Position numbers and translations under genes: made by a program. Source: Novosphingobium sp. 18050 (GTDB lineage Bacteria; Pseudomonadota; Alphaproteobacteria; Sphingomonadales; Sphingomonadaceae). Taken from it: a stretch of 64,000 bases of DNA. Position 1 is the first letter of the stretch. Every line of letters starts with the position of its first letter. Of the stretch, positions 35,188 to 43,403 are shown piece by piece. Below the pieces are notes generated by a model that searched no databases, had not been told where the DNA came from, and worked only from the letters and a program-made list of their open reading frames with translations. The DNA lies in NCBI RefSeq assembly GCF_902706195.1, contig NZ_CACSJO010000019.1:37002-101001 (forward strand), given 5' to 3'.

Positions 35188-36331
35188 GCGCCGCTCCCGC
35201 ATCTGGGTCGTCGCGCGGGTCCATGGGCCTGACGAGGGCGGCGTGCAGACTTACGTTGCGCAAGTGGCGCAGGGCTATGCGCGCGCGGGCCGGGAGGTAA
35301 CCGTCTTCGCCAAGTCTTCGGTGGGACCGCGCCGCGTGGTGGACGGGCATGTCACCCTGATCGACGTCGGGCCTGCTTCGCAACTGCGCGTCTATGCACG
35401 GCTGGCCGGTGCCATGGCGCGGGCATGGGCTGGGGGCGAGCGGCCCGAAGCTATCCATGCCTGCACCTGGCGCGCCGCTATCCCGGCGTTGCCGTTTCGC
35501 CGTCCGCTGATCGTGACCGTCCACGGCCGCGAGATCGGACGGCCCGGCGGCGTCGCCTTTCGCCTGATGAGCGGCGTGCTTTCGCGTGCGGCGCGGGTCG
35601 TGGCCGTTAGCGATGCGACGCGGACGTTGACGCTCTCACGCCTGCCCGCGCTGGCCGACCGCTGCGTGGCGGCATGGAACGGCGTGGTGGTTCCTCCTCA
35701 GCGGCCCGAAACCGGCAATGCCGTGCCGCGTATCATCACCGTGTGCCGGCTGGTGGCGCGCAAGAACGTCGCCGCCGCCGTGCGCGCGGTGTCGGACTGC
35801 CGCGCCGGGGGTATCGCCATCGCCTATGCCGTGATCGGCCGGGGCGAGGACGAACCGGCGGTGCGCGAAGCCGTCGCGGATGGCGCGGTCATAGCCGGGC
35901 CCGGCGGCCTCGCCATGACCGGCTATGTCAGCGACGAGGAACTCGCGCAGCGCTACTGCACTGCCGACATCTTCCTCCACCCACAGATCGCGCTGGAGGG
36001 CGGGGCCGAGATGGAAGGCTTCGGCCTGAGCGTGGCGGACGCGATGGCGCAGGGTATTCCCTGCATCGTCGGGCGCGATGGCGGGCCGGGCGAACTGGTT
36101 CGGGACGGTGTCGACGGACTGGTCGTTGATGGACGCACGCCGGCGGAAATCCGCGCTGCAGTAGCGCTTCTTGCCCGCGATCCGGTCTACCGCCGCAAGC
36201 TGGGCGAGAACGCGCGGGCCTTCGCCGTTCAGAACTTCTGTTGGGACCGGCACTGCCGACTGGCGGTTGCAGGCGTGATACCTGAGGCTCAGGACGCTGG
36301 GCTTCCTTTTCAGGAAGCGGCCACCGCCTGA
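35168..36331 (+). CDS. Glycosyltransferase family 4 protein
   Basis: The 387-residue GT-B enzyme starts with RIWVVARVHGPDEGGVQTYV, the glycine-rich acceptor-side loop of GT4 enzymes. It contains VTVHGREIGRPGG and carries the C-terminal donor-binding motif EGGAEMEGFGLSVADAMAQG with the paired glutamates. GT4 enzymes transfer sugars from nucleotide-sugar donors with retention, commonly in polysaccharide or lipid-glycan synthesis at the cytosolic face of the membrane. Two ATG codons (35168 and 35180) overlap the end of the upstream gene. The acceptor and donor are unknown. It converges on a small Fur-box gene. Confidence 0.85.
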   Translation: MSSFMSERRSRIWVVARVHGPDEGGVQTYVAQVAQGYARAGREVTVFAKSSVGPRRVVDGHVTLIDVGPASQLRVYARLAGAMARAWAGGERPEAIHACTWRAAIPALPFRRPLIVTVHGREIGRPGGVAFRLMSGVLSRAARVVAVSDATRTLTLSRLPALADRCVAAWNGVVVPPQRPETGNAVPRIITVCRLVARKNVAAAVRAVSDCRAGGIAIAYAVIGRGEDEPAVREAVADGAVIAGPGGLAMTGYVSDEELAQRYCTADIFLHPQIALEGGAEMEGFGLSVADAMAQGIPCIVGRDGGPGELVRDGVDGLVVDGRTPAEIRAAVALLARDPVYRRKLGENARAFAVQNFCWDRHCRLAVAGVIPEAQDAGLPFQEAATA

Positions 36332-36347
36332 GCATGCGGCGGGCCGG

Positions 36348-36764
36348 TCAGGGCTGCGTTCCGACCGGTCCGCTCATTACCAGCACCATCATGATCCGGG
36401 TCGAGCGTATCGCGCTGTCGAGTGCGCGCGCCGTTCCGGTAGGGCAATCGATGCAATCTTCCTGCGGGACCGAACCGTCGAGCAGGCCGATCAGCATCGC
36501 TTCGTCGCGGCTGAGGTCCCTGCCGGTTCCGGTGGCAAATGGGCGGCTCAGCGCGCTTTCGCACAGGGCCATGAGGCTGTCGAAGGCAGGGGTCATCATT
36601 TCCCAGTGGCGCGGCGAAAGCAGGGCATAGAGCCGCGCCTGCACGGGCAGTCCATGATCGCGGGCGGAGCGCCAGCGGCGGGCGACGGAAGTCACGAGAG
36701 CGGATGGAGAAACCGGCCTGCGGGCCGGGGCGGCGGCACGGGCGATGGCGGAATGCATCATCAT
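36348..36764 (-). CDS. Small unknown protein behind a Fur-type promoter
   Basis: The 138-residue product does not belong to a family I recognise. It has a basic N-terminal third (APARRPVSP, SVARRWRSARD), a helical middle (ARLYALLSPRHWEMM), a conserved-looking C104-x2-C107 pair (EDCIDCP) and a hydrophobic stretch near the end (RIMMVLVMSG). The start at 36764 is chosen because GGGGAGGAAG lies just upstream; an in-frame ATG at 36845 with AGGGG before it would add 27 residues. A near-palindromic Fur-type box sits in its promoter, so it is probably made under iron limitation. The CxxC pair could bind iron or form a disulfide; this is inference. Confidence 0.6.
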   Translation of the reverse strand: MMMHSAIARAAAPARRPVSPSALVTSVARRWRSARDHGLPVQARLYALLSPRHWEMMTPAFDSLMALCESALSRPFATGTGRDLSRDEAMLIGLLDGSVPQEDCIDCPTGTARALDSAIRSTRIMMVLVMSGPVGTQP

Positions 36765-36863
36765 GACTTCCTCCCCGGGCACAGGGCGGCGATCGATGAT
36801 AGGGACTGTCGTTGCGCCATGGCGCGTGATCTCCTTTGTCCTCATCCCCTGATCCTTGATTGT

Positions 36864-36892
36864 TTTGTAGAATAATTGCGAATGATTCTCAA
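36864..36892 (-). promoter_or_regulatory. Promoter with near-perfect Fur-type operator
   Basis: On the minus strand TTGAGA (36892-36887), 17 bases and TACAAA (36869-36864) form a promoter. It overlaps ATTGCGAATGATTCTCAAT (36874-36892 on the plus strand), a 19-bp palindrome with one mismatched pair that fits the 7-1-7 Fur pattern TGnnAATnATTnnCA. Iron-bound Fur would block transcription of the small gene to the left. The gap from here to 37080 holds no other gene. Confidence 0.65.
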
Positions 36893-37080
36893 TATAAAGA
36901 ATTGTAACAATTGCTGTCAGTTCGTTTCGGGATCGGGGTTGCAGGACAGGACGGCGCCGCATTTTCGGGAACATCCGGGCCGATTGCCGGATTACGATGG
37001 GCATGTACGCAGCCGGTGGATGCGGCTAAAGGGGGCTGCGGGGGCGCAGTGTCAGGACAAATGACGGGAATTTTCGCTCC

Positions 37081-39507
37081 TTGCCGAACGATTTGACGAA
37101 CCGCCCGGCCTTCCGGCCCCTGCTGCCACCTTTGCTGGCCGCTGCCACTTGCGTGATCCCGATGACCGCTGCCGCCGATCCGGCGCCGTTCGAGCTGACC
37201 GGGCCGGACTTGCAGATCGAGGTCACGCGGGGGGAAAAGACCCTGCCGATCGCCAAGGTCCCCAGCCTTGCGGCGGGTGACAAGGTGGTCGTCCGGGGGG
37301 CATTCTCCGAGGATCAGGGCGCGAATTTCGTGCTGGTTTCCGCCTTCCTGCGCGGCGCTACCAATCCGCCGCCCAAAGACTGGATCGACATTGCCCGCAC
37401 CTGGAAGTCCAAGGACAAGGACAAGGCGCTAACCTTGACCGTCCCCAAGGGCGCGCGCCAGCTGGTGCTGCTGATGGTGCCGGAAACCGGCGGTGCTGAA
37501 GGCGCGCTGGTCGACGCGGTGCGCGGCAAGCCCGGCGAATTCGTGCGTGCCAGTCAGGACCTCAACCAGGCCAGCCTCGACCATTCGCGCCTGATCGCCT
37601 TCATGGCCGCGGTCCGTGCGCAGGATGACAACGGGCCAGAATACCTGCGTACCGTGGCGCCGACACTGGCGAACAGCCTGTCGATCAAGCTTCAGGCAGA
37701 CTGCCTGTCAAAGGTGATCGAACAGCAGGCATCGTGTCTGGTGCAGAACCGCGAATCGCTGGTGCTCAGCGACGTGCATTCCAGTTCGATCGCCGATACG
37801 CTCACCGGCACGCCGACCGACCTTGCCCTGCAGCTTAGCGCCACGCGGGAGGCCGGGGCGGGCTATTACAGCGCCTACATCGGTGTCGCCCGCGACATCG
37901 CGCGCATCTTCGGCGCGTTCAGCAACCCTTCCTTCAATTACCTGCCGACGCTGAGCGTGCGCAACGATGAGACGATGTCGCTGCTCCTCAATGCTGCGCC
38001 TTCGTTTCAGAAGCCCAAGTCGGTCATGGTCACTGCGCTCCCGGCGATCGAGGCGGACATTCCCCCGCAGCTGCGCGGCACTGCCAAAGCGCCCATCTGC
38101 GCCGCGGAGACAGGCGCGGTGCTGCCGGTAGAAGGGGCGCCGCTGGTGTTCTCGACCCAGTTCGCCCACGCCATGCAGGTCCGCCTTACTTCGGCATCGG
38201 GACAAGTGCTGGAAGTGGCGGCGACGCCGCGCGCCGACAAGGGCGGCTATCAACTCGCTGCCGAAAGCCTGCCCGCTGCCTTTACCGGCACCGTGCGGGC
38301 GCACCTGCATGGCCTATGGGGGTTTGCCGGGTTTGAGGGGCCGGACTTCGTGCTCCAGCGGCCCGATGGCGGCGCCTGGAAAGTGGCGGGCCAGGATGCC
38401 GCCGACGGCATGATCGTGGGCCGCGACAACGAAGTGGCCCTGGAAGGCAGCGCCCCGTCCTGCGTCGAGGAAGTCACGCTGCGTCAGGGTAATGGCGCTG
38501 CCATGCCGCTCAAGTGGCGGGCCGTTCAGGACAACCGCCTTGCCTTGACGGTGCCGCTGGAAGGCGCGCGTCCGGGGGATATGCGCATCGAGGTGCGCTA
38601 TCAGGGCGCGAAGGAACCGGCGGCCGTCACTCTCAGGGCCCGCGCCGAGGCAAGCCGGCTGGATGCGCTGGAACTGCATGCCGGGGATACCCATGCCAGC
38701 CTGACCGGGCAGCGGCTCGATCAGGTCCGCACGCTCATGGTGGGCAATGTCGAGTTTCGCCCCGATGGGCTGACCCGTGAAGGCGCGGTCGACCGGCTGC
38801 GGCTGACCGCTCAAGGCACCGGACATGCCCCCGATCAGGGCGATGCGGCCAAGGCAATCGTCAAGCTGGAGGATGGGCGCAGCCTGCCCATGCAGGTCCG
38901 CGTTGCCCCGCCGCGTCCGCAAGTCTCGCTGCTGAACCGCACCGTCAATCCCGCCGCCGTCGCCAAGGGCGCGCGCGCGCTGGACCTCGGCGCGGCCGGG
39001 GATCTGCTGCCGGATACCGGCGAGCTGGTGTTCTCGGTCAAGGCCGGGGGCGGCATGAAGCTGGGGGCGCTGGACACGGTGGAGATCGCGGCGGCCGATG
39101 GTGAAAGCGTCGTGCGGCTGGGAGCGGGCAAGGGCCTGACGCTGGAAGGCCCTGAAGTGCTGGTGGCCCGCCTCAAGGGCGCGGATATTCCCGCGGGCAC
39201 CTTTGGCCCCTTGCGCTTCCGGTTGCTGCGCGGCGGCGCTACGGCGGGTGACTGGCAGCCATTGGCAACGCTGGTGCGCCTGCCGGGCATCGAGGATGTG
39301 GTATGCGAGGCAGAGGAGTGCACGATCACCGCGCGCTCGCTGTTCCTCGTAGACGCGGTGGGCGCGGATGCCGGGTTTGCGAAAGCCGCCACGGTGCCGC
39401 CGGGTTATACCGGCTCCGCGCTGAAGGTGCCGAAGCCTGCGGACGGAGTGCTCTATCTGCGCCTCAGGGATGCGCCCGGTACGCCGGTGAAGCTGCCGGT
39501 CGGCTAG
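37081..39507 (+). CDS. Large exported protein of unknown function
   Basis: The 808-residue product has an N-terminal signal-like segment (about residues 12-32, LLPPLLAAATCVIPMTAAA). The mature protein is rich in beta-type sequence and looks like a string of immunoglobulin-like domains, for example EVALEGSAPSCVEEVTLRQG and LDALELHAGDTHASLTGQRL. A pair of cysteines (VVCEAEECTI) lies near the C-terminus. No membrane anchor or catalytic motif is visible and I do not recognise the family. The start is uncertain: a TTG at 37081 with GGGAA upstream is used here, and a TTG at 37093 is also possible. It lies between the Fur-box gene and the FMN oxidase gene. Confidence 0.65.
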   Translation: MPNDLTNRPAFRPLLPPLLAAATCVIPMTAAADPAPFELTGPDLQIEVTRGEKTLPIAKVPSLAAGDKVVVRGAFSEDQGANFVLVSAFLRGATNPPPKDWIDIARTWKSKDKDKALTLTVPKGARQLVLLMVPETGGAEGALVDAVRGKPGEFVRASQDLNQASLDHSRLIAFMAAVRAQDDNGPEYLRTVAPTLANSLSIKLQADCLSKVIEQQASCLVQNRESLVLSDVHSSSIADTLTGTPTDLALQLSATREAGAGYYSAYIGVARDIARIFGAFSNPSFNYLPTLSVRNDETMSLLLNAAPSFQKPKSVMVTALPAIEADIPPQLRGTAKAPICAAETGAVLPVEGAPLVFSTQFAHAMQVRLTSASGQVLEVAATPRADKGGYQLAAESLPAAFTGTVRAHLHGLWGFAGFEGPDFVLQRPDGGAWKVAGQDAADGMIVGRDNEVALEGSAPSCVEEVTLRQGNGAAMPLKWRAVQDNRLALTVPLEGARPGDMRIEVRYQGAKEPAAVTLRARAEASRLDALELHAGDTHASLTGQRLDQVRTLMVGNVEFRPDGLTREGAVDRLRLTAQGTGHAPDQGDAAKAIVKLEDGRSLPMQVRVAPPRPQVSLLNRTVNPAAVAKGARALDLGAAGDLLPDTGELVFSVKAGGGMKLGALDTVEIAAADGESVVRLGAGKGLTLEGPEVLVARLKGADIPAGTFGPLRFRLLRGGATAGDWQPLATLVRLPGIEDVVCEAEECTITARSLFLVDAVGADAGFAKAATVPPGYTGSALKVPKPADGVLYLRLRDAPGTPVKLPVG

Positions 39508-40625
39508 GCGCCCAGCGCCACCAGACGCTCCGCGCCGAGCAGGGCCACGCGGGGACAGCCCAGCTGCGCCATCGCGGCTTCCAGTTCGGTACGCAAAAGG
39601 TGGATCACATGGGCGAGGCCGGGCATTCCGGCTACCGCCAGCCCGTGCATTTGCGGGCGGCCTATCAGCACGGCGCTGGCCCCCAGAGCCAGCGCCTTGA
39701 CCACGTCCGTACCTTGCCGAACACCGCCGTCGAGCAGCAGCGGCACGTGTCCCCGCGTCGCTTCGGCCACTGCCTGAAGCAGGTCCAGCGCGCTGGGCAG
39801 ACCGTCCAGCACGCGGCCGCCGTGGTTTGAAACGATCAGGCCGTCCGCGCCTTCGTCCACGGTTCGGCGGGCGTCGTCGCCCAGAACCAGACCTTTGACG
39901 AGGATCGGTAAGCTCGTGGCGCTGCGCAGCCAGGCGAGATCGGCCCACTTGGGCGCCGCGTCGGTCAGCGGAGTGCCCAGGAGAATGCGTCCACCGGGCA
40001 GCGAGGTCTGACGCGGACGCGGCATTCCGGCGAGGTTCACCGCGTCTACCCCCGGCGGCAGGGTCATGCCCGCAGGTTTCAGCCCCGCGTCAATGGTCAG
40101 CACGATTGCTTCGTAGCCGGCAGCCTCGGCTCGGCGCAGCAGTTGCAGGCTATGTTCACGCTCGGGCTGGAGGTAGAGCTGGAACCATAGCGGGGCGGGC
40201 TTCCTGCCGAGTTCTTCGGTCAGCGCGCGGCCAGCGGCGGCGATGTCCTCCAGCGATGCGCTGGCGAGGGTGCTGACCACCATCCCGGTATCCAGCGCGG
40301 CAGCGGCGCGCACGGCTGCCAGTTCGCCCTCCGGGTGGGCGAGGCGCATATAGGCCAGCGGCGCGAGCAGGATCGGGGATGCGTGGGAGCGACCGAAAAG
40401 GTCGATCCGGGTGTCGCCGTCGAGGTCGGCCATGGCGCGCGGCAGCAGGCCGATGCGGTCGAAGGCCGCGCGGTTTTCGCGCAAGGTGACTTCCCTGCCG
40501 GCACCTTCCCGGATGTGGTGCCAGACCTGATCCGTCATGTGCAGCGGGGCGCGGGCCTCGTAGTCGGTCAGGCTGCGCAGGTCGGCGGGAATCGTGGTCA
40601 GCGGCGGCAGCGGGACTTCGCTCAC
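39504..40625 (-). CDS. FMN-dependent alpha-hydroxy-acid oxidase/dehydrogenase (LldD-like)
   Basis: The 373-residue protein is a TIM-barrel of the FMN-dependent L-lactate dehydrogenase/glycolate oxidase family. Visible features are the PILLAPLAYMRLAHPEGE segment, ILVKGLVLGDDARRTVDEGA with the FMN-contacting Lys, and the active-site SNHGGR with the catalytic His and Arg. The FMN phosphate-binding part is LLLDGGVRQGTDVVKALALGA. It oxidises an L-2-hydroxy acid such as lactate; the exact substrate is not readable. The GTG at 40625 overlaps the upstream stop as GTGA; another GTG at 40637 is in frame. The overlap couples it to the PiuC-type gene. Confidence 0.85.
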   Translation of the reverse strand: MSEVPLPPLTTIPADLRSLTDYEARAPLHMTDQVWHHIREGAGREVTLRENRAAFDRIGLLPRAMADLDGDTRIDLFGRSHASPILLAPLAYMRLAHPEGELAAVRAAAALDTGMVVSTLASASLEDIAAAGRALTEELGRKPAPLWFQLYLQPEREHSLQLLRRAEAAGYEAIVLTIDAGLKPAGMTLPPGVDAVNLAGMPRPRQTSLPGGRILLGTPLTDAAPKWADLAWLRSATSLPILVKGLVLGDDARRTVDEGADGLIVSNHGGRVLDGLPSALDLLQAVAEATRGHVPLLLDGGVRQGTDVVKALALGASAVLIGRPQMHGLAVAGMPGLAHVIHLLRTELEAAMAQLGCPRVALLGAERLVALGA

Positions 40626-41302
40626 GTGGCCGACCACTGGCGCAGGAGGTTGTGGTAGACCTGCGTCAGAGTGTCTACCGAGGCATGTTCGGGATGGTCG
40701 GTGGCGACCGACTGGATCGCGCCGTCCAGTTCGAACATCAGTCGCCGCCTTTCGGGTGAGGCGACGAAGCTCTGGGTCCAGAAGAACGAGACGAAGCGCG
40801 TACCTCGTGTCACCGGCATGACCCGGTGCAGGCTGGAGCCGGGATAGACGATCATGTGGCCGGCGGGCAGCTTGGCGCTGTGGGTGCCGAACATGTCCTC
40901 GATGACAAGTTCGCCGCCGTCGTATTCCTCGGGGTCGCTGAGGAACAGGGTGCTCGACACGTCGGAGCGCAAGTGATCGCCGGTGCCGGGGATGGGGAAT
41001 ATCGCGTTGTCGACATGGTTGCCGTAGTGGCCGCGCCCGTCATAGCGCGAGAAGCGCGGCTGCAGCACGCGCGCGGGCAGGGCGGCGGCGATGAACAGCG
41101 GTGTCTGGGCAAGGCGGGCAAGGACGCGGTCCGCCAGTTGCCGCGCCAGCGGATGGTCGAGCGCGAGCTGCTCGTTCTCCTTCACGCGGACGGCGCGGTG
41201 GCCGGCGGTGGCGCGTCCGTCAGCCCAGTCTGCGTTTTCGAGGGCACTGCGGATTTCGCGCACTTCGGACGCGTCGAAAAGCTCGGGAATTTCGATGACC
41301 AT
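40622..41302 (-). CDS. Fe(II)/2-oxoglutarate dioxygenase, PKHD-type (PiuC family)
   Basis: The 226-residue protein matches the PiuC/YbiX type in length and motifs. It starts MVIEIPELFDASEVREIRSAL and has the iron ligands H96-x-D98 (YGNHVDNAIF) and H159 (SLHRV), with R169 (TRGTRF) positioned to bind 2-oxoglutarate. PiuC-type proteins are often adjacent to siderophore receptors and iron-controlled, although their substrate is not established. Here the gene follows apbE by 104 bases and overlaps the FMN oxidase gene. A partial Fur-type box lies about 30 bases upstream of the start. The ATG at 41302 gives the standard N-terminus. Confidence 0.87.
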   Translation of the reverse strand: MVIEIPELFDASEVREIRSALENADWADGRATAGHRAVRVKENEQLALDHPLARQLADRVLARLAQTPLFIAAALPARVLQPRFSRYDGRGHYGNHVDNAIFPIPGTGDHLRSDVSSTLFLSDPEEYDGGELVIEDMFGTHSAKLPAGHMIVYPGSSLHRVMPVTRGTRFVSFFWTQSFVASPERRRLMFELDGAIQSVATDHPEHASVDTLTQVYHNLLRQWSAT

Positions 41303-41331
41303 GCAGACTCTCTTGCCCAATATTCGGGGCG

Positions 41332-41346
41332 TGACAATGATCGTGA
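41332..41346 (-). promoter_or_regulatory. Possible Fur-type box upstream of the PiuC-type gene
   Basis: TGACAATGATCGTGA (plus-strand reading) matches 10 of 15 positions of the strong box at 36876-36890. It lies 30 bases upstream of the gene start. Confidence 0.35.
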
Positions 41347-41406
41347 TCAAGGGGCGAAGGCCCGGCGGGTGTACTCGGCAGGTGGCTGCCGCGCAGCCAT
41401 GAGGGG

Positions 41407-42393
41407 TCAGCCTCGCGGCTCGTCCTCCGGCTCCAGCATCGAATGGAGGACCGGGCTGATCCATTCGGTGATCGATTCGCCGCTGCGGACCAGCGCGCGC
41501 ACGGCCAGCTTCTCGCGCGTGGCGAGGGCCTGCATGGCGCCTTGTGCGTGGACGCTCAGGGCCGTCGCCCAGACGTCGGCCAGCATCGCGGAGGAGTGGA
41601 TCACGCTGACGGCCATGGCGTGTTCGACCGGCTGGCCGCTGCGGGGGTCGATGGTGTGGCGGCCGCGCACATAGTCGCCCGAGGTCGCCACGGCGAGCTG
41701 GTGCAAGGCAAGGCGCAAGGGAGTGACGCCGTTGGCGGGCGTTTCGAGGTCCACCCACCATGGGTCGCCATCGGGCCTGAGGCCGAGCCCGACCAGTTCG
41801 CCGCCGATCTCGACAAGGGCATGGTGAAAGCCCCTTTCGCGCAGCAGCCGGGCCAGTGCGTCCACCGCAAAGCCCTTGGCGATGCCGGACAGGTCCAGCC
41901 GCAGCGCGCCCGGCTGGCGCAGTCGCTGTGCTTCGCGGTCATGGGCGAGGCGGGTGAAGCCGGAAACGGCCAGAGCCTGTTCGATTTCGGTCTGGTCTGG
42001 CGGGCGCGTGACTTGGACGGGGCCGTGCCCCCAGATGTCGACGAGCGCGCCGATCGCCGGGTCGAAAGCTCCGGCGGATCGTTCCGCGATAGTGAGCGCC
42101 GTGTCCATCACCAGCGCGAAGTCGGGGGGCAGGGCGTGCCACGTACCACCGGTCGCGCGGTTGAAGCGGCCCAATGCGGAGTCCTCGCGCCAATGGCTCA
42201 TCTGCGCGAGGATCGTTTCCAGCCGGGCCTCGATCGCCGCCGACAGAGCCTTGCGGTCGAAGCCCGCCGGAGCGGAGAGCTTGACGTGCCAGGTAGTGCC
42301 CATGGTCTCGCCGTCCATCGAGGCGACCGGATTGTCCTGCCGCCAGGTGGCGAAGCAGGTCGGGTCGATCTCTAGCGGGACGGCGAAACGCAT
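41407..42393 (-). CDS. apbE: FAD:protein FMN transferase (ApbE)
   Basis: The 328-residue protein has ApbE family motifs in order: SMDGETMGTTWHVK, DIWGHGPVQ, LDLSGIAKGFAVDAL and GRHTIDPRSGQPVEHA, which hold FAD- and Mg-binding residues. ApbE transfers FMN from FAD onto a Thr or Ser in the consensus [DN]xx[ST]GA[TS] of extracytoplasmic proteins. No convincing signal peptide is visible, so the first residues may need checking. It is the last gene of a leftward cluster with PepSY-TM, DUF2271 and DUF4198 genes, 20 bases after DUF4198. The DUF2271 product carries a matching acceptor motif, which makes it the obvious substrate. Confidence 0.9.
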   Translation of the reverse strand: MRFAVPLEIDPTCFATWRQDNPVASMDGETMGTTWHVKLSAPAGFDRKALSAAIEARLETILAQMSHWREDSALGRFNRATGGTWHALPPDFALVMDTALTIAERSAGAFDPAIGALVDIWGHGPVQVTRPPDQTEIEQALAVSGFTRLAHDREAQRLRQPGALRLDLSGIAKGFAVDALARLLRERGFHHALVEIGGELVGLGLRPDGDPWWVDLETPANGVTPLRLALHQLAVATSGDYVRGRHTIDPRSGQPVEHAMAVSVIHSSAMLADVWATALSVHAQGAMQALATREKLAVRALVRSGESITEWISPVLHSMLEPEDEPRG

Positions 42394-42413
42394 GGGGTTC
42401 GGGAGTCAGGCGA

Positions 42414-43325
42414 TCAGGGTGCCACGACTTCCAGCGTGCTGGTGAAGGACATGCGGCGGGTCTGCGCGCGCTTGTCGCTGGGCTTGTTGTCCTCGGCGCT
42501 GGCGCTCATCCAGTACATGCCGGCGACAGGCCACTTGATACGCAGCACGCCGTCCGCGCCGGTGGTCAGTTCCTGCGCGTCTTCCGCCTCGCGGTACTTC
42601 TTGCCGCCGGGGATCACGGTAACCTTGACGCCGGCAGCGGGCTTGCCGTCGATGAGGAAGCGGAACTGCGCCTCCTCATCCGAGACGAGCGCGTCGGGGT
42701 GAGTGATCGGATCGAACTCCAGGCCCTTGCCGGTCGGTGTCAGTACGCCCTTGGTCGGCGCGTCGGACGATACGTAGATGGCGTAGGAGGTCTGCGATTC
42801 GCTGAGCTTGATGGCGGTTGCATTGGCCGGGATATCGGCGACCGTGGCGACCATGCGCGGGGGCTGTCCGCCTGCACCGCCGGGGCCACCTGCGCCCGGA
42901 CCACCTGCGCCCGGGCCACCCGCTCCGGGGGCGCCCGGAGGGCCGGCGGGACGGCCGCGTCCGCCCACACGCCATTCCTCGGTACCCACCTTGAAGGTGC
43001 CGCCGATGGAGGAGCGGTTCATGCCGATCTTCCACGTGCCCGGCTTGTTGATCGCAACGTCGAACGTACCGCGATACCGGCCCTTGGATGCGTTCTCGAG
43101 TTTGCCTTCGCTGCCGTCGGGGGCCCAGACCGACACCTGCGCAGGGTCCATGGGCATGTGGTCGGGGTAGAACAGGTCGTTCGACACGGCGGCGTCGACG
43201 GTGACATATTCGTTCGTGCCGGCCAGCGTGGTGGTCGAAGGCAGCAGCCACATGCGATGGGCAAGGGCCGGCGTTGCCAGCGCCGAAGATACGGCGGCGG
43301 CGATCATGATGGTGCGGAAACGCAT
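42414..43325 (-). CDS. DUF4198-family exported protein with Gly/Pro-rich loop
   Basis: The 303-residue product has a signal peptide with an AxA site (TPALAH), so the predicted mature chain begins with His23 (HRMWLLPST). DUF4198 proteins are related to the NikM/CbiM-associated periplasmic metal-handling proteins, and an N-terminal His is suited to metal binding. The protein has beta-sandwich-like halves separated by a low-complexity Gly/Pro/Ala stretch (about residues 121-155, repeats of GAGGP). It lies between DUF2271 and apbE in the same operon. The start at 43325 is chosen because it begins a clean signal peptide; an in-frame ATG 21 bases upstream is weaker. Confidence 0.8.
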   Translation of the reverse strand: MRFRTIMIAAAVSSALATPALAHRMWLLPSTTTLAGTNEYVTVDAAVSNDLFYPDHMPMDPAQVSVWAPDGSEGKLENASKGRYRGTFDVAINKPGTWKIGMNRSSIGGTFKVGTEEWRVGGRGRPAGPPGAPGAGGPGAGGPGAGGPGGAGGQPPRMVATVADIPANATAIKLSESQTSYAIYVSSDAPTKGVLTPTGKGLEFDPITHPDALVSDEEAQFRFLIDGKPAAGVKVTVIPGGKKYREAEDAQELTTGADGVLRIKWPVAGMYWMSASAEDNKPSDKRAQTRRMSFTSTLEVVAP

Positions 43326-43403
43326 TTCAATTCCCCATGTTTGCAAGAAAAATGTCGTGAAGTAAGCGAGCGGTGCCCACTCGGCTCAGCGAGAAGATCC
43401 GGC

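Noticed and set aside
42880..42965. Short tandem GC-rich repeats as a possible repeat or CRISPR-like feature.
   Set aside because: They code in frame for the Gly/Pro-rich loop of the DUF4198 protein; there are no spacers or cas genes.
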